Positions 17,596-25,687 of a stretch of DNA of 64,000 nucleotides are shown here, piece after piece; the stretch's first letter is position 1, and each line of letters opens with the position of its first letter. The stretch comes from Renibacterium sp043789415. Its GTDB lineage: Bacteria; Actinomycetota; Actinomycetes; Actinomycetales; Micrococcaceae. The stretch lies in NCBI RefSeq assembly GCF_043789415.1, contig NZ_JBDLLW010000001.1, forward strand, positions 1,922,001-1,986,000, written 5' to 3'. The notes below the pieces were generated by a model. That model was given only the letters and a program-made list of their open reading frames with translations, was not told the origin of the DNA and made no database searches. A program made the translations under genes and the position numbers.

Positions 17596-18900
17596 TTAGT
17601 CAGGAGATGATCCGGGATCGTAGGAAAGGCTCATCGGGGAGAAAGAGCTTGGCAGGCTCAGACGGTCCGATGAAGCGTTGAACAGCAGGTCGAACCCTGC
17701 CGAGACTATTGCGTTCAGCCCGTGAGCAGGACTGCCCTGGCCCGAAGGCGACACCGAGGCTCCGGCGGCTGTGTTCCAAGGCAACTCGGGCAGGGGACCT
17801 TGCGGACCTGCCGGATTTGAAGGGCCTTGGCCCGGGACGGCGGCAGCTCCCGCCGGATTGCTGCTGACCGACCAGGATTGCCCGGTCAGCAGCGCGGCCA
17901 GCGATGTCAACGGTGCCAGGGCCGTAGATCGAACAACTGGCAACGTGTTACTCACCGCAGTTCTCACTGCCACCGGATGAGTGGAAATCAAAGAACCGGG
18001 CTGCAGGCCGGGAAAAGTCCCTGGAGGGCTGCCAGGATCAGCCGCTGATCCCGGGCCCGAAGGGTTAACGGGCCCAGCGGGCGGTTGCGCGGGCTCTGTC
18101 GCCCCGGGAAGCTGAGGAATCAGCCCTCCGGTGATCGGCAGCGTCGAGGTCACTGTGGGCAGCAGCCCATCGACCACGCCGTCCACCGCATCGGCGATAG
18201 GGGGGACGGTACTTCCCACCACTGGCAGGCCGCCGAGCGGTCGAACCACTGCGTCGATCACCTGATGCACCGTGCTGACCGTCGTGGTCGCTGCGGCTGC
18301 CACCACCGGCTTGATCGCCTGAGTGACCGGTGAAGCCGCCCCGAGAATGGGCTGAAGCACCGGCGCCACGGCGTCATTGACCGCCTGGGTGACCGGCTGA
18401 ATGGGCTTCACGAGAGAACCGGGGTTCGCCAACTGATGGAGAGACTGCTGCACCGCGGGAGAACTCACCACGGCTTTGACGGCGGTCCCGGCCGTCTGAG
18501 CCATTGCGCTGACGGTCGGCTTGTTGCTCACCAGGCCAGTTACCGACTGATTCGCGGGTTTCGCCGCTGCCGGCTTGGCCGTCGTCGGTGCAGGATGCGT
18601 TGCTGCCAGCAGATCTCCGACGGCGGAGTTCGCGGTATTCGCGGTATCCTTCAGCAGATTGCCGAGCGGGCTGAGTAAGCCGCTGCCGGAGGTTGCCGAA
18701 CTCTTACCTGAGTTCGTTGAACCATCAGGGCTGGCGGCGGCAGCGGCCGACTGAGCACCGAGAACGCCGATCAGAAAAGTCGCGGAGCCTGCGATCCCCA
18801 ATAGGGCGGCGAGTCGCAGAATTCTCGGCAGCTTCCGGCTGCTCTCAAGCACCAGCTCTGACCTGCTGGGCTCTCGCGGATCAACCGGAGATGTACTCAT
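17596..18900 (-). CDS. Secreted Ala/Pro/Val-rich protein, function unknown
   Basis: 434 residues from ATG 18900; a GTG at 18909 lies too close to the ribosome site GGGGAGG (18911-18917), whereas ATG 18900 has normal spacing. The N-terminus carries a basic region and a membrane segment or signal peptide (about 24-51, LAALLGIAGSATFLIGVLGA, then AQSAAAAASP). The rest is low complexity: heptad-like Val/Ala segments with repeated AVxxVVxPxxxPV and QPVTQAVNDAVAPVLQPIL and a Pro/Gly-rich C-terminal third. No sorting signal and no enzymatic motif. It sits 84 bp upstream of the chaplin-like gene on the same strand; both may act on the cell surface. Confidence 0.65.
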   Translation of the reverse strand: MSTSPVDPREPSRSELVLESSRKLPRILRLAALLGIAGSATFLIGVLGAQSAAAAASPDGSTNSGKSSATSGSGLLSPLGNLLKDTANTANSAVGDLLAATHPAPTTAKPAAAKPANQSVTGLVSNKPTVSAMAQTAGTAVKAVVSSPAVQQSLHQLANPGSLVKPIQPVTQAVNDAVAPVLQPILGAASPVTQAIKPVVAAAATTTVSTVHQVIDAVVRPLGGLPVVGSTVPPIADAVDGVVDGLLPTVTSTLPITGGLIPQLPGATEPAQPPAGPVNPSGPGSAADPGSPPGTFPGLQPGSLISTHPVAVRTAVSNTLPVVRSTALAPLTSLAALLTGQSWSVSSNPAGAAAVPGQGPSNPAGPQGPLPELPWNTAAGASVSPSGQGSPAHGLNAIVSAGFDLLFNASSDRLSLPSSFSPMSLSYDPGSSPD

Positions 18901-19040
18901 GCGACTCACCCCTCCCCATTTGGAGATAGCTCGACTTCTTTCAGGGTAAGACCGTCGAATTCAGGGCGCTAGGGGTATGGCAAAGGTCTAACCGGATGGC
19001 TTATCCACCTGGCTATCAGCGTTCTCGAGGGGTTTTTGGT

Positions 19041-20483
19041 TTAGTGAATATTCAACAGTTGCTGAATCGGACCGATGCCGAAGAACACCACGAAGGCTGC
19101 CGCGACCACCCAGAGCAGCGGATGGATCTCCTTCGCCCGGCCCTGGAAGGTGCGGATGATGACGTAGGAGACGAAACCCGCTCCCAGGCCATTCGCGATG
19201 GAGTAAGTGAAAGGCATCAGAATGAAAGTCAGGAACGCTGGGATCGCGATGCCCCAGTCCGACCAATCGATCTTGCCCACCTGGGAGACCATCATGAAGC
19301 CCACCACGACGAGCGCGGGAGCCACCGCTTCGAAGGGCACCAGGGAGATCAGCGGGGTGAAGAACATCGCGACCAGGAAGAGGAAGCCGGTGACCACCGA
19401 GGCGATGCCGGTACGGGCTCCCTCACCGATGCCGGCTCCGGATTCCACATAGATCTGATTCGAGGAGACCGAGGCCCCGCCACCGGCGACCGCGCCGATG
19501 GCATCGACCAGCAGCACCCGGTTGACGTGAGGGATATCGCCCTTTTTGTCGACGGTTCCAGCCTCATTGGCCAGGCCCACCATGGTGCCCATCGCATCGA
19601 AGAAGATGCTGAGCAGAATGGAGAAGGCGAGCAGGGCAGCGGCGATGCCGCCCAGATGGCTGAAGGCGCCGAAGATATTGATCTGGCCGATCAGCGAAAG
19701 ATCGGGCAGCGAGAAGCTCTTGAGCTCCGGGACCACCAGAGACCAGCCCAGCGGATTGCTGGTCTTGCCGTCGAAGCTCGGACCGATCTTAAAGACCAGT
19801 TCCAGCACATTGGCGAGCACCGTCGAGGCGACCACGCCGATCAGGATCGCGCCGCGTACTTTGCGGATCACCAGGATGATGGTGAGGATCAGGCCGACGA
19901 TGAAAACCAGGGTCGGCCAGCCGATCAGCTTGCCGTCGAAACCCAGGCCCACCGGGACCGTGGTTCCGGCGACGTCGGGAATGCGCCGCACGAAGCCGGC
20001 ATTCACCAGCCCGATCAGCGCGATGAACAGTCCGATACCGACCACGATCGCGGTCTTCAGCCCGGCGGGAACAGCTTTGAAGACCGCCGTCCGGAAACCG
20101 GTGAGCACCAGGATCAGCATGGTGGCACCGGAGATCATAATCAGGCCCATCATGTCCGCCCAGCTGAGCCCTGGATGCGAGGCGACGGTGACGGCGACGA
20201 AGGCGTTCACGCCCAGCCCTGTGGCGAGCGCGAAGGGGTGCTTCGCCCAGGCGCCCATCAGGATGGTCAGCACACCCGCCACCAGCGCGGTCACCGCGGC
20301 GACACGATCTCGTCCTAGCAAGCCACCGGTAGAATCCGGGCCGCCGAGGATCAAGGGATTGAGCACCACGATGTAACTCATCGCGAAGAAGGTAGCGAGG
20401 CCGCCACGGATTTCCCGGGAGAGCGTGGAACCGCGCTCGGAGACTTTGAAGTAACGGTCCAGGGCGGAGGGTAAACGAGCCAT
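19041..20483 (-). CDS. NCS2 family purine permease (AzgA/PbuG-like)
   Basis: 480 residues and about 12-14 membrane spans. The N-terminus LDRYFKVSERGSTLSREIRG and GLATFFAMSYIVVLNPLIL are characteristic of the AzgA branch of NCS2, which imports hypoxanthine, guanine or adenine with protons. Other family blocks: GLGVNAFVAVTV, FFDAMGTMVGLANEAG, and ASVSSNQIYVESGAGIGEGA. Divergent from the CopC gene at 20631; the region between carries a 3 x 16-bp tandem repeat. Which purine is carried cannot be read here. Confidence 0.9.
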   Translation of the reverse strand: MARLPSALDRYFKVSERGSTLSREIRGGLATFFAMSYIVVLNPLILGGPDSTGGLLGRDRVAAVTALVAGVLTILMGAWAKHPFALATGLGVNAFVAVTVASHPGLSWADMMGLIMISGATMLILVLTGFRTAVFKAVPAGLKTAIVVGIGLFIALIGLVNAGFVRRIPDVAGTTVPVGLGFDGKLIGWPTLVFIVGLILTIILVIRKVRGAILIGVVASTVLANVLELVFKIGPSFDGKTSNPLGWSLVVPELKSFSLPDLSLIGQINIFGAFSHLGGIAAALLAFSILLSIFFDAMGTMVGLANEAGTVDKKGDIPHVNRVLLVDAIGAVAGGGASVSSNQIYVESGAGIGEGARTGIASVVTGFLFLVAMFFTPLISLVPFEAVAPALVVVGFMMVSQVGKIDWSDWGIAIPAFLTFILMPFTYSIANGLGAGFVSYVIIRTFQGRAKEIHPLLWVVAAAFVVFFGIGPIQQLLNIH

Positions 20484-20542
20484 GGCATGATCCTAGCGTC
20501 AACCACCGCCCTGATTCGAGGATGACCCACCGCCAGGAAACC

Positions 20543-20590
20543 GGTCAGCTAAGACGCAGGTCGGCTAAGACATCGGTCGGCTAAGCCGCA
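20543..20590. repeat. Three 16-bp tandem repeats upstream of copC
   Basis: Units GGTCAGCTAAGACGCA (20543-20558), GGTCGGCTAAGACATC (20559-20574), GGTCGGCTAAGCCGCA (20575-20590). They share GGTC-GCTAAG and lie between the divergent NCS2 permease and CopC genes. They may be binding sites for a regulator or a slippage-generated minisatellite. Confidence 0.75.
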
Positions 20591-20630
20591 GGGCAGAACA
20601 TCCAGCGCGGAAGTATGCCAATGTAGAAGT

Positions 20631-21215
20631 ATGAGTCTTTCGCTATCTCGTTCAGTCCGGAATCCACTGCTCCGCTTCGGTCGAGCCGCTTTTGTCCTGC
20701 TGGCTGCCTTAGCGCTGAGTGTTCTGTTGCCCGCCGCGGCCGCGAGCGCGCACGACGTCGTGGAGAGCACTTCACCGGCCAACGGCTCCTCTGTGGCAAC
20801 GATGCCGCAGCAGATCAGCCTGAGCCTGAATAACACCCCGGCAGCGATCGGCTCCAAAATCGAGGTGAAGGACGCCTCCGGTACGGACTGGGCGCAAGGT
20901 GAGGTCTCAGTCTTGGACAAGGTTGCCAGCGAGCAACTGAAGGCGGGCGCCCCAGCGGGTTATTACACCGTCAACTGGAGATTGGTTTCCTCCGATGGCC
21001 ATCCCATTGAGGGAAGCTTCGGCTTCACGGTCGGTGAAGCGGCCTCTTCGCCAGCCACACTCGGCACTCCCGGCCCGGTGAGCACTCCCGAGGCGGCTCA
21101 GACTTCGGAGGCGGCTGGTGGCTTCCCCTGGTTGCTGGTCACGGTCGCCGTGGTCGCCGTCGCTATTTTGCTGGTGTTGATCTTTTTCGTACGCAGGCTC
21201 AGAAAAGAACAGTGA
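20631..21215 (+). CDS. CopC domain protein (copper resistance type)
   Basis: 194 residues. Signal peptide about 1-39 (cut after AAAASA), leaving an N-terminal HDVVESTSP, where the first His is the usual copper ligand of CopC. The beta-barrel continues through IGSKIEVKDASG to the signature RLVSSDGHPIEGSFGFTVG. A Ser/Pro/Ala-rich linker (about 143-163) leads to a C-terminal membrane span (about 165-187) and a basic tail. Exported, membrane-tethered copper carrier or chaperone. The usual CopD partner is not beside it, so it acts alone or with a distant partner. Confidence 0.9.
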   Translation: MSLSLSRSVRNPLLRFGRAAFVLLAALALSVLLPAAAASAHDVVESTSPANGSSVATMPQQISLSLNNTPAAIGSKIEVKDASGTDWAQGEVSVLDKVASEQLKAGAPAGYYTVNWRLVSSDGHPIEGSFGFTVGEAASSPATLGTPGPVSTPEAAQTSEAAGGFPWLLVTVAVVAVAILLVLIFFVRRLRKEQ

Positions 21216-21264
21216 ACCCCTCACGCTCTTTGCCAGCGGCTTTGATGGTTCGGACTCTGAGTGT

Positions 21265-21849
21265 TCAGGCCAGAACGCTTCGCCGACTTTGATCGTTGAG
21301 CTGGTTCTGGCAAATCGCCTGGCTGACATTTTTAGCCTGCATCAAGATCTCCCTGGTGCTCGGCAGAATGGCATCGCCGACTCCGACCAGGTAGATACCC
21401 AGAGATCTGATCGCCGTCATGATGTCCCGGCCGATAGCTATTCCCAGCGAAGCGAGGAAACGTCTCAGCTGGCTCTGTGCGCAGCGGGTCAGCACGATGT
21501 TCTCTGCTGAGATGACGCCTTCTGACGTGCAGATGGTCCAGCGCTCGGTTTCTGCCGGGCTGATGCTCAGTTCGGTGGCTTTGGCCCGGGTCCTGATGTC
21601 GAGGCTATGACTTGAGGCATAGTGCCGCAGCACGCGGAGGATCTCGCCGCGTTCGATCAGACTGCCCGGCTCACTGAATTCATGATTCCTGCTGACCGGG
21701 GCTGGGCCGAAGAGCTCAAGCTGATCGACCACGATGGATTGAATGCCCTGGCGGCTCAGCTCACTCGCGACAGCCAGCCCGGAGAGTCCTGAGCCGATCA
21801 CCACGGTTGTGGTGTGTTCGGAACGGACTGGATCAATCACACGAGTCAT
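21265..21849 (-). CDS. Short FAD-binding oxidoreductase
   Basis: 194 residues from ATG 21849, preceded by the strong site AAGGAGGCC. The N-terminus TTVVIGSGLSGLAVASEL is a clear GxGxxG FAD fold, and IYLVGVGDAILPST is the C-terminal FAD-domain segment of the thioredoxin-reductase/flavin-monooxygenase superfamily. The intervening NAD(P)-binding domain is missing, so it is shorter than ordinary relatives. It is the last gene of a three-gene run (24502 to 21265). An ATG at 21906 overlapping the upstream stop is a possible alternative start, but it has no ribosome site. Activity unknown; it may be a reduced FAD protein or a decayed gene. Confidence 0.6.
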   Translation of the reverse strand: MTRVIDPVRSEHTTTVVIGSGLSGLAVASELSRQGIQSIVVDQLELFGPAPVSRNHEFSEPGSLIERGEILRVLRHYASSHSLDIRTRAKATELSISPAETERWTICTSEGVISAENIVLTRCAQSQLRRFLASLGIAIGRDIMTAIRSLGIYLVGVGDAILPSTREILMQAKNVSQAICQNQLNDQSRRSVLA

Positions 21850-21902
21850 TGAGGTAGGCCTCCTTAGAGCGCTTCCCTTGAAGCGCCCCGCTTGGTCGAG
21901 TG

Positions 21903-23240
21903 TCATGACGCCGATCGGGAAAGCAAAACGCGATCCAGATACTCATTGGTGAAGACTCCCCCCGGGTCCGCACTGTCTCGAAGCCTACAGAAGTTCTCCA
22001 GCTCTGGATAGAGCTCCCGCAACTCTTCCGACTGGAGAAAATGCCATTTGCCCCAGTGCGGCCTTCCCCGGTGGGCGACGAAGATTTCCTGAGCCGCTGC
22101 GAAGAATTCAGCGGCCTCGGTTCGCCAATACTGATGCACTGCTACATAACCGCTCAGTCGGCCGTTAGCGGTGGAGAGCGGAATGTCGTCTGCTGCCGCG
22201 CAGCGCACTTCGATCGGGAAGGAAATGCTGAATCGACGCCGTTCGATCATCGCCTGGATCTCTCGCACCACGGTGGCGAGTTCTTCGAAAGGCACCGCGA
22301 ATTCCATCTCACGGAACCGCACGCTGCGTTCGGTGGCGAAGACCTTGAAGGACTGATCGGTGAATTCACGATTCCCGGTGAGCTGAGAAGCCAGTCGATT
22401 GACCCTCGGAATGCTCTGCGGGAAAGCGTGGGTTCCTCGGCAGATCGCGGCGAAGACCTTATTGGACACCAATACCTCGTCGATCAGATGCTGTGTCCAG
22501 CCGATCGGGCGGTCTCCAGCGGCCGTGCCGTTCTGCTCAGTGGCTGGTATCCGGGTATTCGATTTCGTGAGAGCTCGATCGGTGTGCGGGAACCAGTAAA
22601 ACTCGAAGTGATCGGTGTTCGTCATTCGTTCCGAGAGCTCTGCCAGAACCTGCTCGAGGGGCTCGGGGCGTTCCACGGCCCGCAGCCGGAAGGCCGGGAC
22701 GCATTGCAAGGTGACTTGAACGATGATGCCCAGTGCGCCAAGCCCCACTCGTGCGGCGCTGAACAACTCCGGGTTCTGCCGGGCGGAACATTCCAGGACT
22801 TCGCCGGTGCCGGTCACCAGGGTGAGCGCGACCACCTGGGTGGCGATCCCACCATAGTTCAACCCGGTTCCGTGGGTTCCGGTGGAGATCGCGCCGGCGA
22901 TGCTCTGCCGATCGATATCTCCCATATTGGTCAACGCCAGTTGATAGGGGGCGAGCAGCGCGGGAATCCGATGCAAGGGCGTTCCCGCCGCGAACGTGGC
23001 CTGTCCGGTGACTCGGTCCACCCTGTGCAGACCACTCAAGCCGGAGAGTTCGAGCAGGGTTCCGGAGGTCAGCGCGATATCGGTGAAGCTGTGGCCGGCT
23101 CCCACCGCTTTGACCCGGCTCCCGCTTTCCGCGGCCCTACTGACCAGCTCAGAGATCTCCTGAATCGTGCTGGGGTAAGCGATGCGCTCCGGTGAGCAAC
23201 GTTGGTCACCGGCCCAGTTGTGCCAGCCGCGGGCGGTCAT
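21903..23240 (-). CDS. D-arabinono-1,4-lactone oxidase / alditol oxidase family
   Basis: 445 residues, FAD-linked aldonolactone oxidase or alditol oxidase family. PCMH-type FAD domain begins WHNWAGDQRCSPERIAYPS; VKAVGAGHSFTDIALT is the covalent-FAD His segment; GAISTGTHGTG is the next family block, and the ALO C-terminal domain ends with HWGKWHFLQSEELRELYP. These enzymes oxidise sugar lactones or polyols with O2, producing H2O2. Translation is coupled at 23240 with the upstream gene (ATGA). Substrate not determinable. Confidence 0.88.
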   Translation of the reverse strand: MTARGWHNWAGDQRCSPERIAYPSTIQEISELVSRAAESGSRVKAVGAGHSFTDIALTSGTLLELSGLSGLHRVDRVTGQATFAAGTPLHRIPALLAPYQLALTNMGDIDRQSIAGAISTGTHGTGLNYGGIATQVVALTLVTGTGEVLECSARQNPELFSAARVGLGALGIIVQVTLQCVPAFRLRAVERPEPLEQVLAELSERMTNTDHFEFYWFPHTDRALTKSNTRIPATEQNGTAAGDRPIGWTQHLIDEVLVSNKVFAAICRGTHAFPQSIPRVNRLASQLTGNREFTDQSFKVFATERSVRFREMEFAVPFEELATVVREIQAMIERRRFSISFPIEVRCAAADDIPLSTANGRLSGYVAVHQYWRTEAAEFFAAAQEIFVAHRGRPHWGKWHFLQSEELRELYPELENFCRLRDSADPGGVFTNEYLDRVLLSRSAS

Positions 23241-24502
23241 AGAAAATTCTTCCCTTCGCCTCGATAACTGGGTATTTCACCGGAGAGCGTGCCGTTGTCA
23301 ATCACCTGCAACGAGTTCACATGTTCGCAGAGCTCACCGGCCTTGGCATGACGGAACCAGACTTTCTGCCCGATCTTCAGGGCACGCGCGGCCTCCCCGC
23401 GGAGCGGGGTCTGCACCTCTCCAGCCCCTTCATTGCCAAGCAGGGAGAGCCCCGCTGGATGCACCGGCAACGGCACCCGGTCTGGCCCCGCCGGACCAGA
23501 GGCGATCCAGCCGCCGCCCAGTACTGTCACGATATCCTCCTTGGGACGGCGCACCACGCTCAGCGCGAAGCCAACCGCTGGAAGGGGCTTGAAACGAGAG
23601 TAATGATCGAAGAGGGTCGGTCCGAAGAGTCCAGAGCCGGCGGCTATTTCGGTCACCGAGGCATCCGAACTGGTGAGTTCGAGGCTCCCGGTGCCACCGC
23701 CGTTGACGAATTCCAAGTCTGCAAGCTGGCGCACGGCAGAGACGACTTCGGCCCGCCGAGCCAGAATCTCCTGGGCCGAACTGGCTTGTAAACGCTGGAT
23801 GATCACGGCACGCGCCCGATTCACCGGGTTGTCCTGCAGGCCCGCGATCTGCGCTTCGTAGCTCATAATGCCGACTAGCCGGTGCCCACGCCGGGAGATT
23901 TCCTGAGCCAGCTCAACCGCTTCTGCGGGCTGCCGGATAGGGGAGCGGCGCACCCCTATATGGCTCAGTTCGCGATGCCCCACGCCGGGCCGCCAGGAGG
24001 CATCGAGATCGATGCAGAGACGTAGTGGGCCGGCGCTTCCCGGCGTAACGCCAGGCAAAACCGAATCGATCCAGTCGAGTTGCTCGGCCGAGTCCACCAT
24101 CAAGGTGATGCGGCTCAGTGCTGCCTGGTCCCTGACCAACTGGAGCAAAGCAGGAGCATCCGCGCTCGGATAGGCGACGACGACGTCGTCGAACTCCTCG
24201 GCCAGCCAGAGTGCTTCCGGCAGGGTGTAGGCCAAGATGCCGGCGTATCCCGGTTGTGCGAGGACGGCGCGCAGTACCTCGCGGCAGCGGATCGACTTGC
24301 TCGCCACTCGGATGGGTTTCCCCTGAGCCCGCCGCAGCATGGCTCCCGCATTGACCGAGAGCGCCTGGCGGTCGAGCACCGCCAGTGGAGCGGCCACCTG
24401 GGACGTCGCGGCGTCCGCTCGCCGCCAGATACCGATACTATCGGCGGTCCGGGTGCTTTGATTGATTTCTGATTTAAGCGCAGCTTGATCGAGTGCGAGC
24501 AT
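23237..24502 (-). CDS. Alanine racemase-fold amino acid deaminase/aldolase
   Basis: 421 residues from ATG 24502. PLP-binding TIM barrel of the fold-type III class: the PLP lysine is in RVASKSIRC (about residue 72), with TLMVDSAEQLDW, LCIDLDASWRPG and NGGGTGSLELT as later barrel segments, and the C-terminal beta domain VTVLGGGWIASGPAG. This is the D-threonine aldolase / D-serine dehydratase-like pattern. Frame is open to 24541, but a TTGACA box lies in that part, so the shorter start is preferred. First gene of the run with the lactone oxidase (ATGA) and the short FAD protein, suggesting a joint catabolic pathway. Confidence 0.8.
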   Translation of the reverse strand: MLALDQAALKSEINQSTRTADSIGIWRRADAATSQVAAPLAVLDRQALSVNAGAMLRRAQGKPIRVASKSIRCREVLRAVLAQPGYAGILAYTLPEALWLAEEFDDVVVAYPSADAPALLQLVRDQAALSRITLMVDSAEQLDWIDSVLPGVTPGSAGPLRLCIDLDASWRPGVGHRELSHIGVRRSPIRQPAEAVELAQEISRRGHRLVGIMSYEAQIAGLQDNPVNRARAVIIQRLQASSAQEILARRAEVVSAVRQLADLEFVNGGGTGSLELTSSDASVTEIAAGSGLFGPTLFDHYSRFKPLPAVGFALSVVRRPKEDIVTVLGGGWIASGPAGPDRVPLPVHPAGLSLLGNEGAGEVQTPLRGEAARALKIGQKVWFRHAKAGELCEHVNSLQVIDNGTLSGEIPSYRGEGKNFL

Positions 24503-24508
24503 CTTCAC

Positions 24509-24537
24509 ACTCTCGCCATACCTAAGCTGGCTGTCAA
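24509..24537 (-). promoter_or_regulatory. Candidate promoter of the racemase-fold operon
   Basis: Read on the minus strand, TTGACA (24537-24532) is followed after 17 bp by GAGAGT (24514-24509). This would start transcription at or next to the ATG at 24502, giving a leaderless message, which is common in actinobacteria. The -35 is perfect, the -10 weak. Confidence 0.35.
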
Positions 24538-24613
24538 GCATCCTTGACGTGCTCTGAGGAAGCGTGAATAGTGAAAAGTAAGTAGTCCGCCGATCTCTAT
24601 GAAGGGGCGCATC

Positions 24614-25612
24614 ATGACCGAGTCACAGGAGGCACCGGAGGGCAGTGAGCTTCCGCCGCCGACCGGCATCGTAGTAGGTGTGGATGGATCCGATCATGGC
24701 AATTGTGCTTTGATCTGGGCCGCGCGGGAAGCCCAAAGCCGAAAACTGCCCTTGCATTTGGTGACGGCGTACTCGGTGCCGATTTTTGCCGCCTCCGGCC
24801 TGGACGGAGGCTTTGCCACGATCGACAATAATGTGATCCGTCAAGGTGCGGAAGTCGTCTTGGAGCAGGCTGCGCAGCAGTTGGGCGAGTACCCCGACCT
24901 GACATATGACACCAGGGTAGAGGCTGGTGACGCTTCCGGGGTGCTGCTTGAACTTTCGGAGAGCGCTGAACTGCTGGTCTTCGGTTCACGAGGTCGCGGT
25001 GGCTTCGTCGGGCGTCTGCTCGGCTCGGTTTCTTCTGGATTGCCAGGTCATGCCAAGTGCCCCACCGTGACGGTTCCGCTGAGTTGTGCCTCAAGACTTG
25101 GGATAGCTGGGAAATCGAAGGACGAGCCACTAGTGGAATCCGTGGTCACCGTGGGCGTGGACGGTTCCGAGCGGGCTCGCTACACGGTGCTGAGAGCTGC
25201 CGAACACGCTCAGCGGAACGGCTTATCGCTGCGCGTGGTGTGTGCGGTGCCGCCGTATTCCGGGGCCATGACCTGGCTGCCCGCGCCGCTCGACAGGCAG
25301 GGCATTCTGGAGGAAGTGAGGGAGCAGATGGCGGCCGGCGCGGCCTGGATTCGAAGCCACTTCCCTCAGCTTTCGATCAGTGCCGACGTCGTGGACGGGC
25401 CACCGATTGAGATTCTGATTCAAGCAACCAAGCTCTCCGAACTGCTGGTGCTCGGCAGCCGGGGGCATGGCGGCTTTGCCGGGATGATCCTGGGGTCCAC
25501 CACTGACGCCGTGCTACATCATGCCAAGGGCCCGGTGATGGTGGTTCCGGAGAAGGACGACCCACGCTTAGCCGATCGTGAGAAGTTCGGGCCTTTGCTC
25601 AAAGAGGTCTAG
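24614..25612 (+). CDS. Universal stress protein with two USP domains
   Basis: 332 residues. ATG 24614 has AAGGGG at proper spacing; an ATG at 24599 lies in that ribosome site. Two tandem UspA domains of about 150 residues each: domain 1 starts GIVVGVDGSDHGNCALIW and ends with the ATP-binding loop GSRGRGGFVGRLLGSVS; domain 2 starts VTVGVDGSERARYTVL and ends GSRGHGGFAGMILGSTT. Each has the G-x2-G-x9-G(S/T) nucleotide motif, so it probably binds ATP. Role: general stress tolerance. Divergent from the racemase-fold operon. Confidence 0.92.
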   Translation: MTESQEAPEGSELPPPTGIVVGVDGSDHGNCALIWAAREAQSRKLPLHLVTAYSVPIFAASGLDGGFATIDNNVIRQGAEVVLEQAAQQLGEYPDLTYDTRVEAGDASGVLLELSESAELLVFGSRGRGGFVGRLLGSVSSGLPGHAKCPTVTVPLSCASRLGIAGKSKDEPLVESVVTVGVDGSERARYTVLRAAEHAQRNGLSLRVVCAVPPYSGAMTWLPAPLDRQGILEEVREQMAAGAAWIRSHFPQLSISADVVDGPPIEILIQATKLSELLVLGSRGHGGFAGMILGSTTDAVLHHAKGPVMVVPEKDDPRLADREKFGPLLKEV

Positions 25613-25625
25613 GTCTCAGGCGCAG

Positions 25626-25663
25626 AAATGCCGGGTACGCGATTCATCGTGTACCCGGCATTT
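25626..25663. terminator. Strong bidirectional stem-loop terminator
   Basis: Perfect 13-bp stem, AAATGCCGGGTAC (25626-25638) with GTACCCGGCATTT (25651-25663), 12-base loop, with T-rich ends on both strands. It lies between the convergent universal stress protein and NlpC/P60 genes and would serve both. Confidence 0.85.
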
Positions 25664-25687
25664 CTCTACGTTTTCAAATACCTGGTT

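Noticed and set aside
18996..20318. Plus-strand frame of 440 codons, very rich in His, Asp and Gln
   Set aside because: Complement of the NCS2 permease gene, typical of antisense to a membrane protein.
22041..23195. Plus-strand frame of 384 codons opposite the lactone oxidase
   Set aside because: Shadow of the FAD oxidase gene, no family features.
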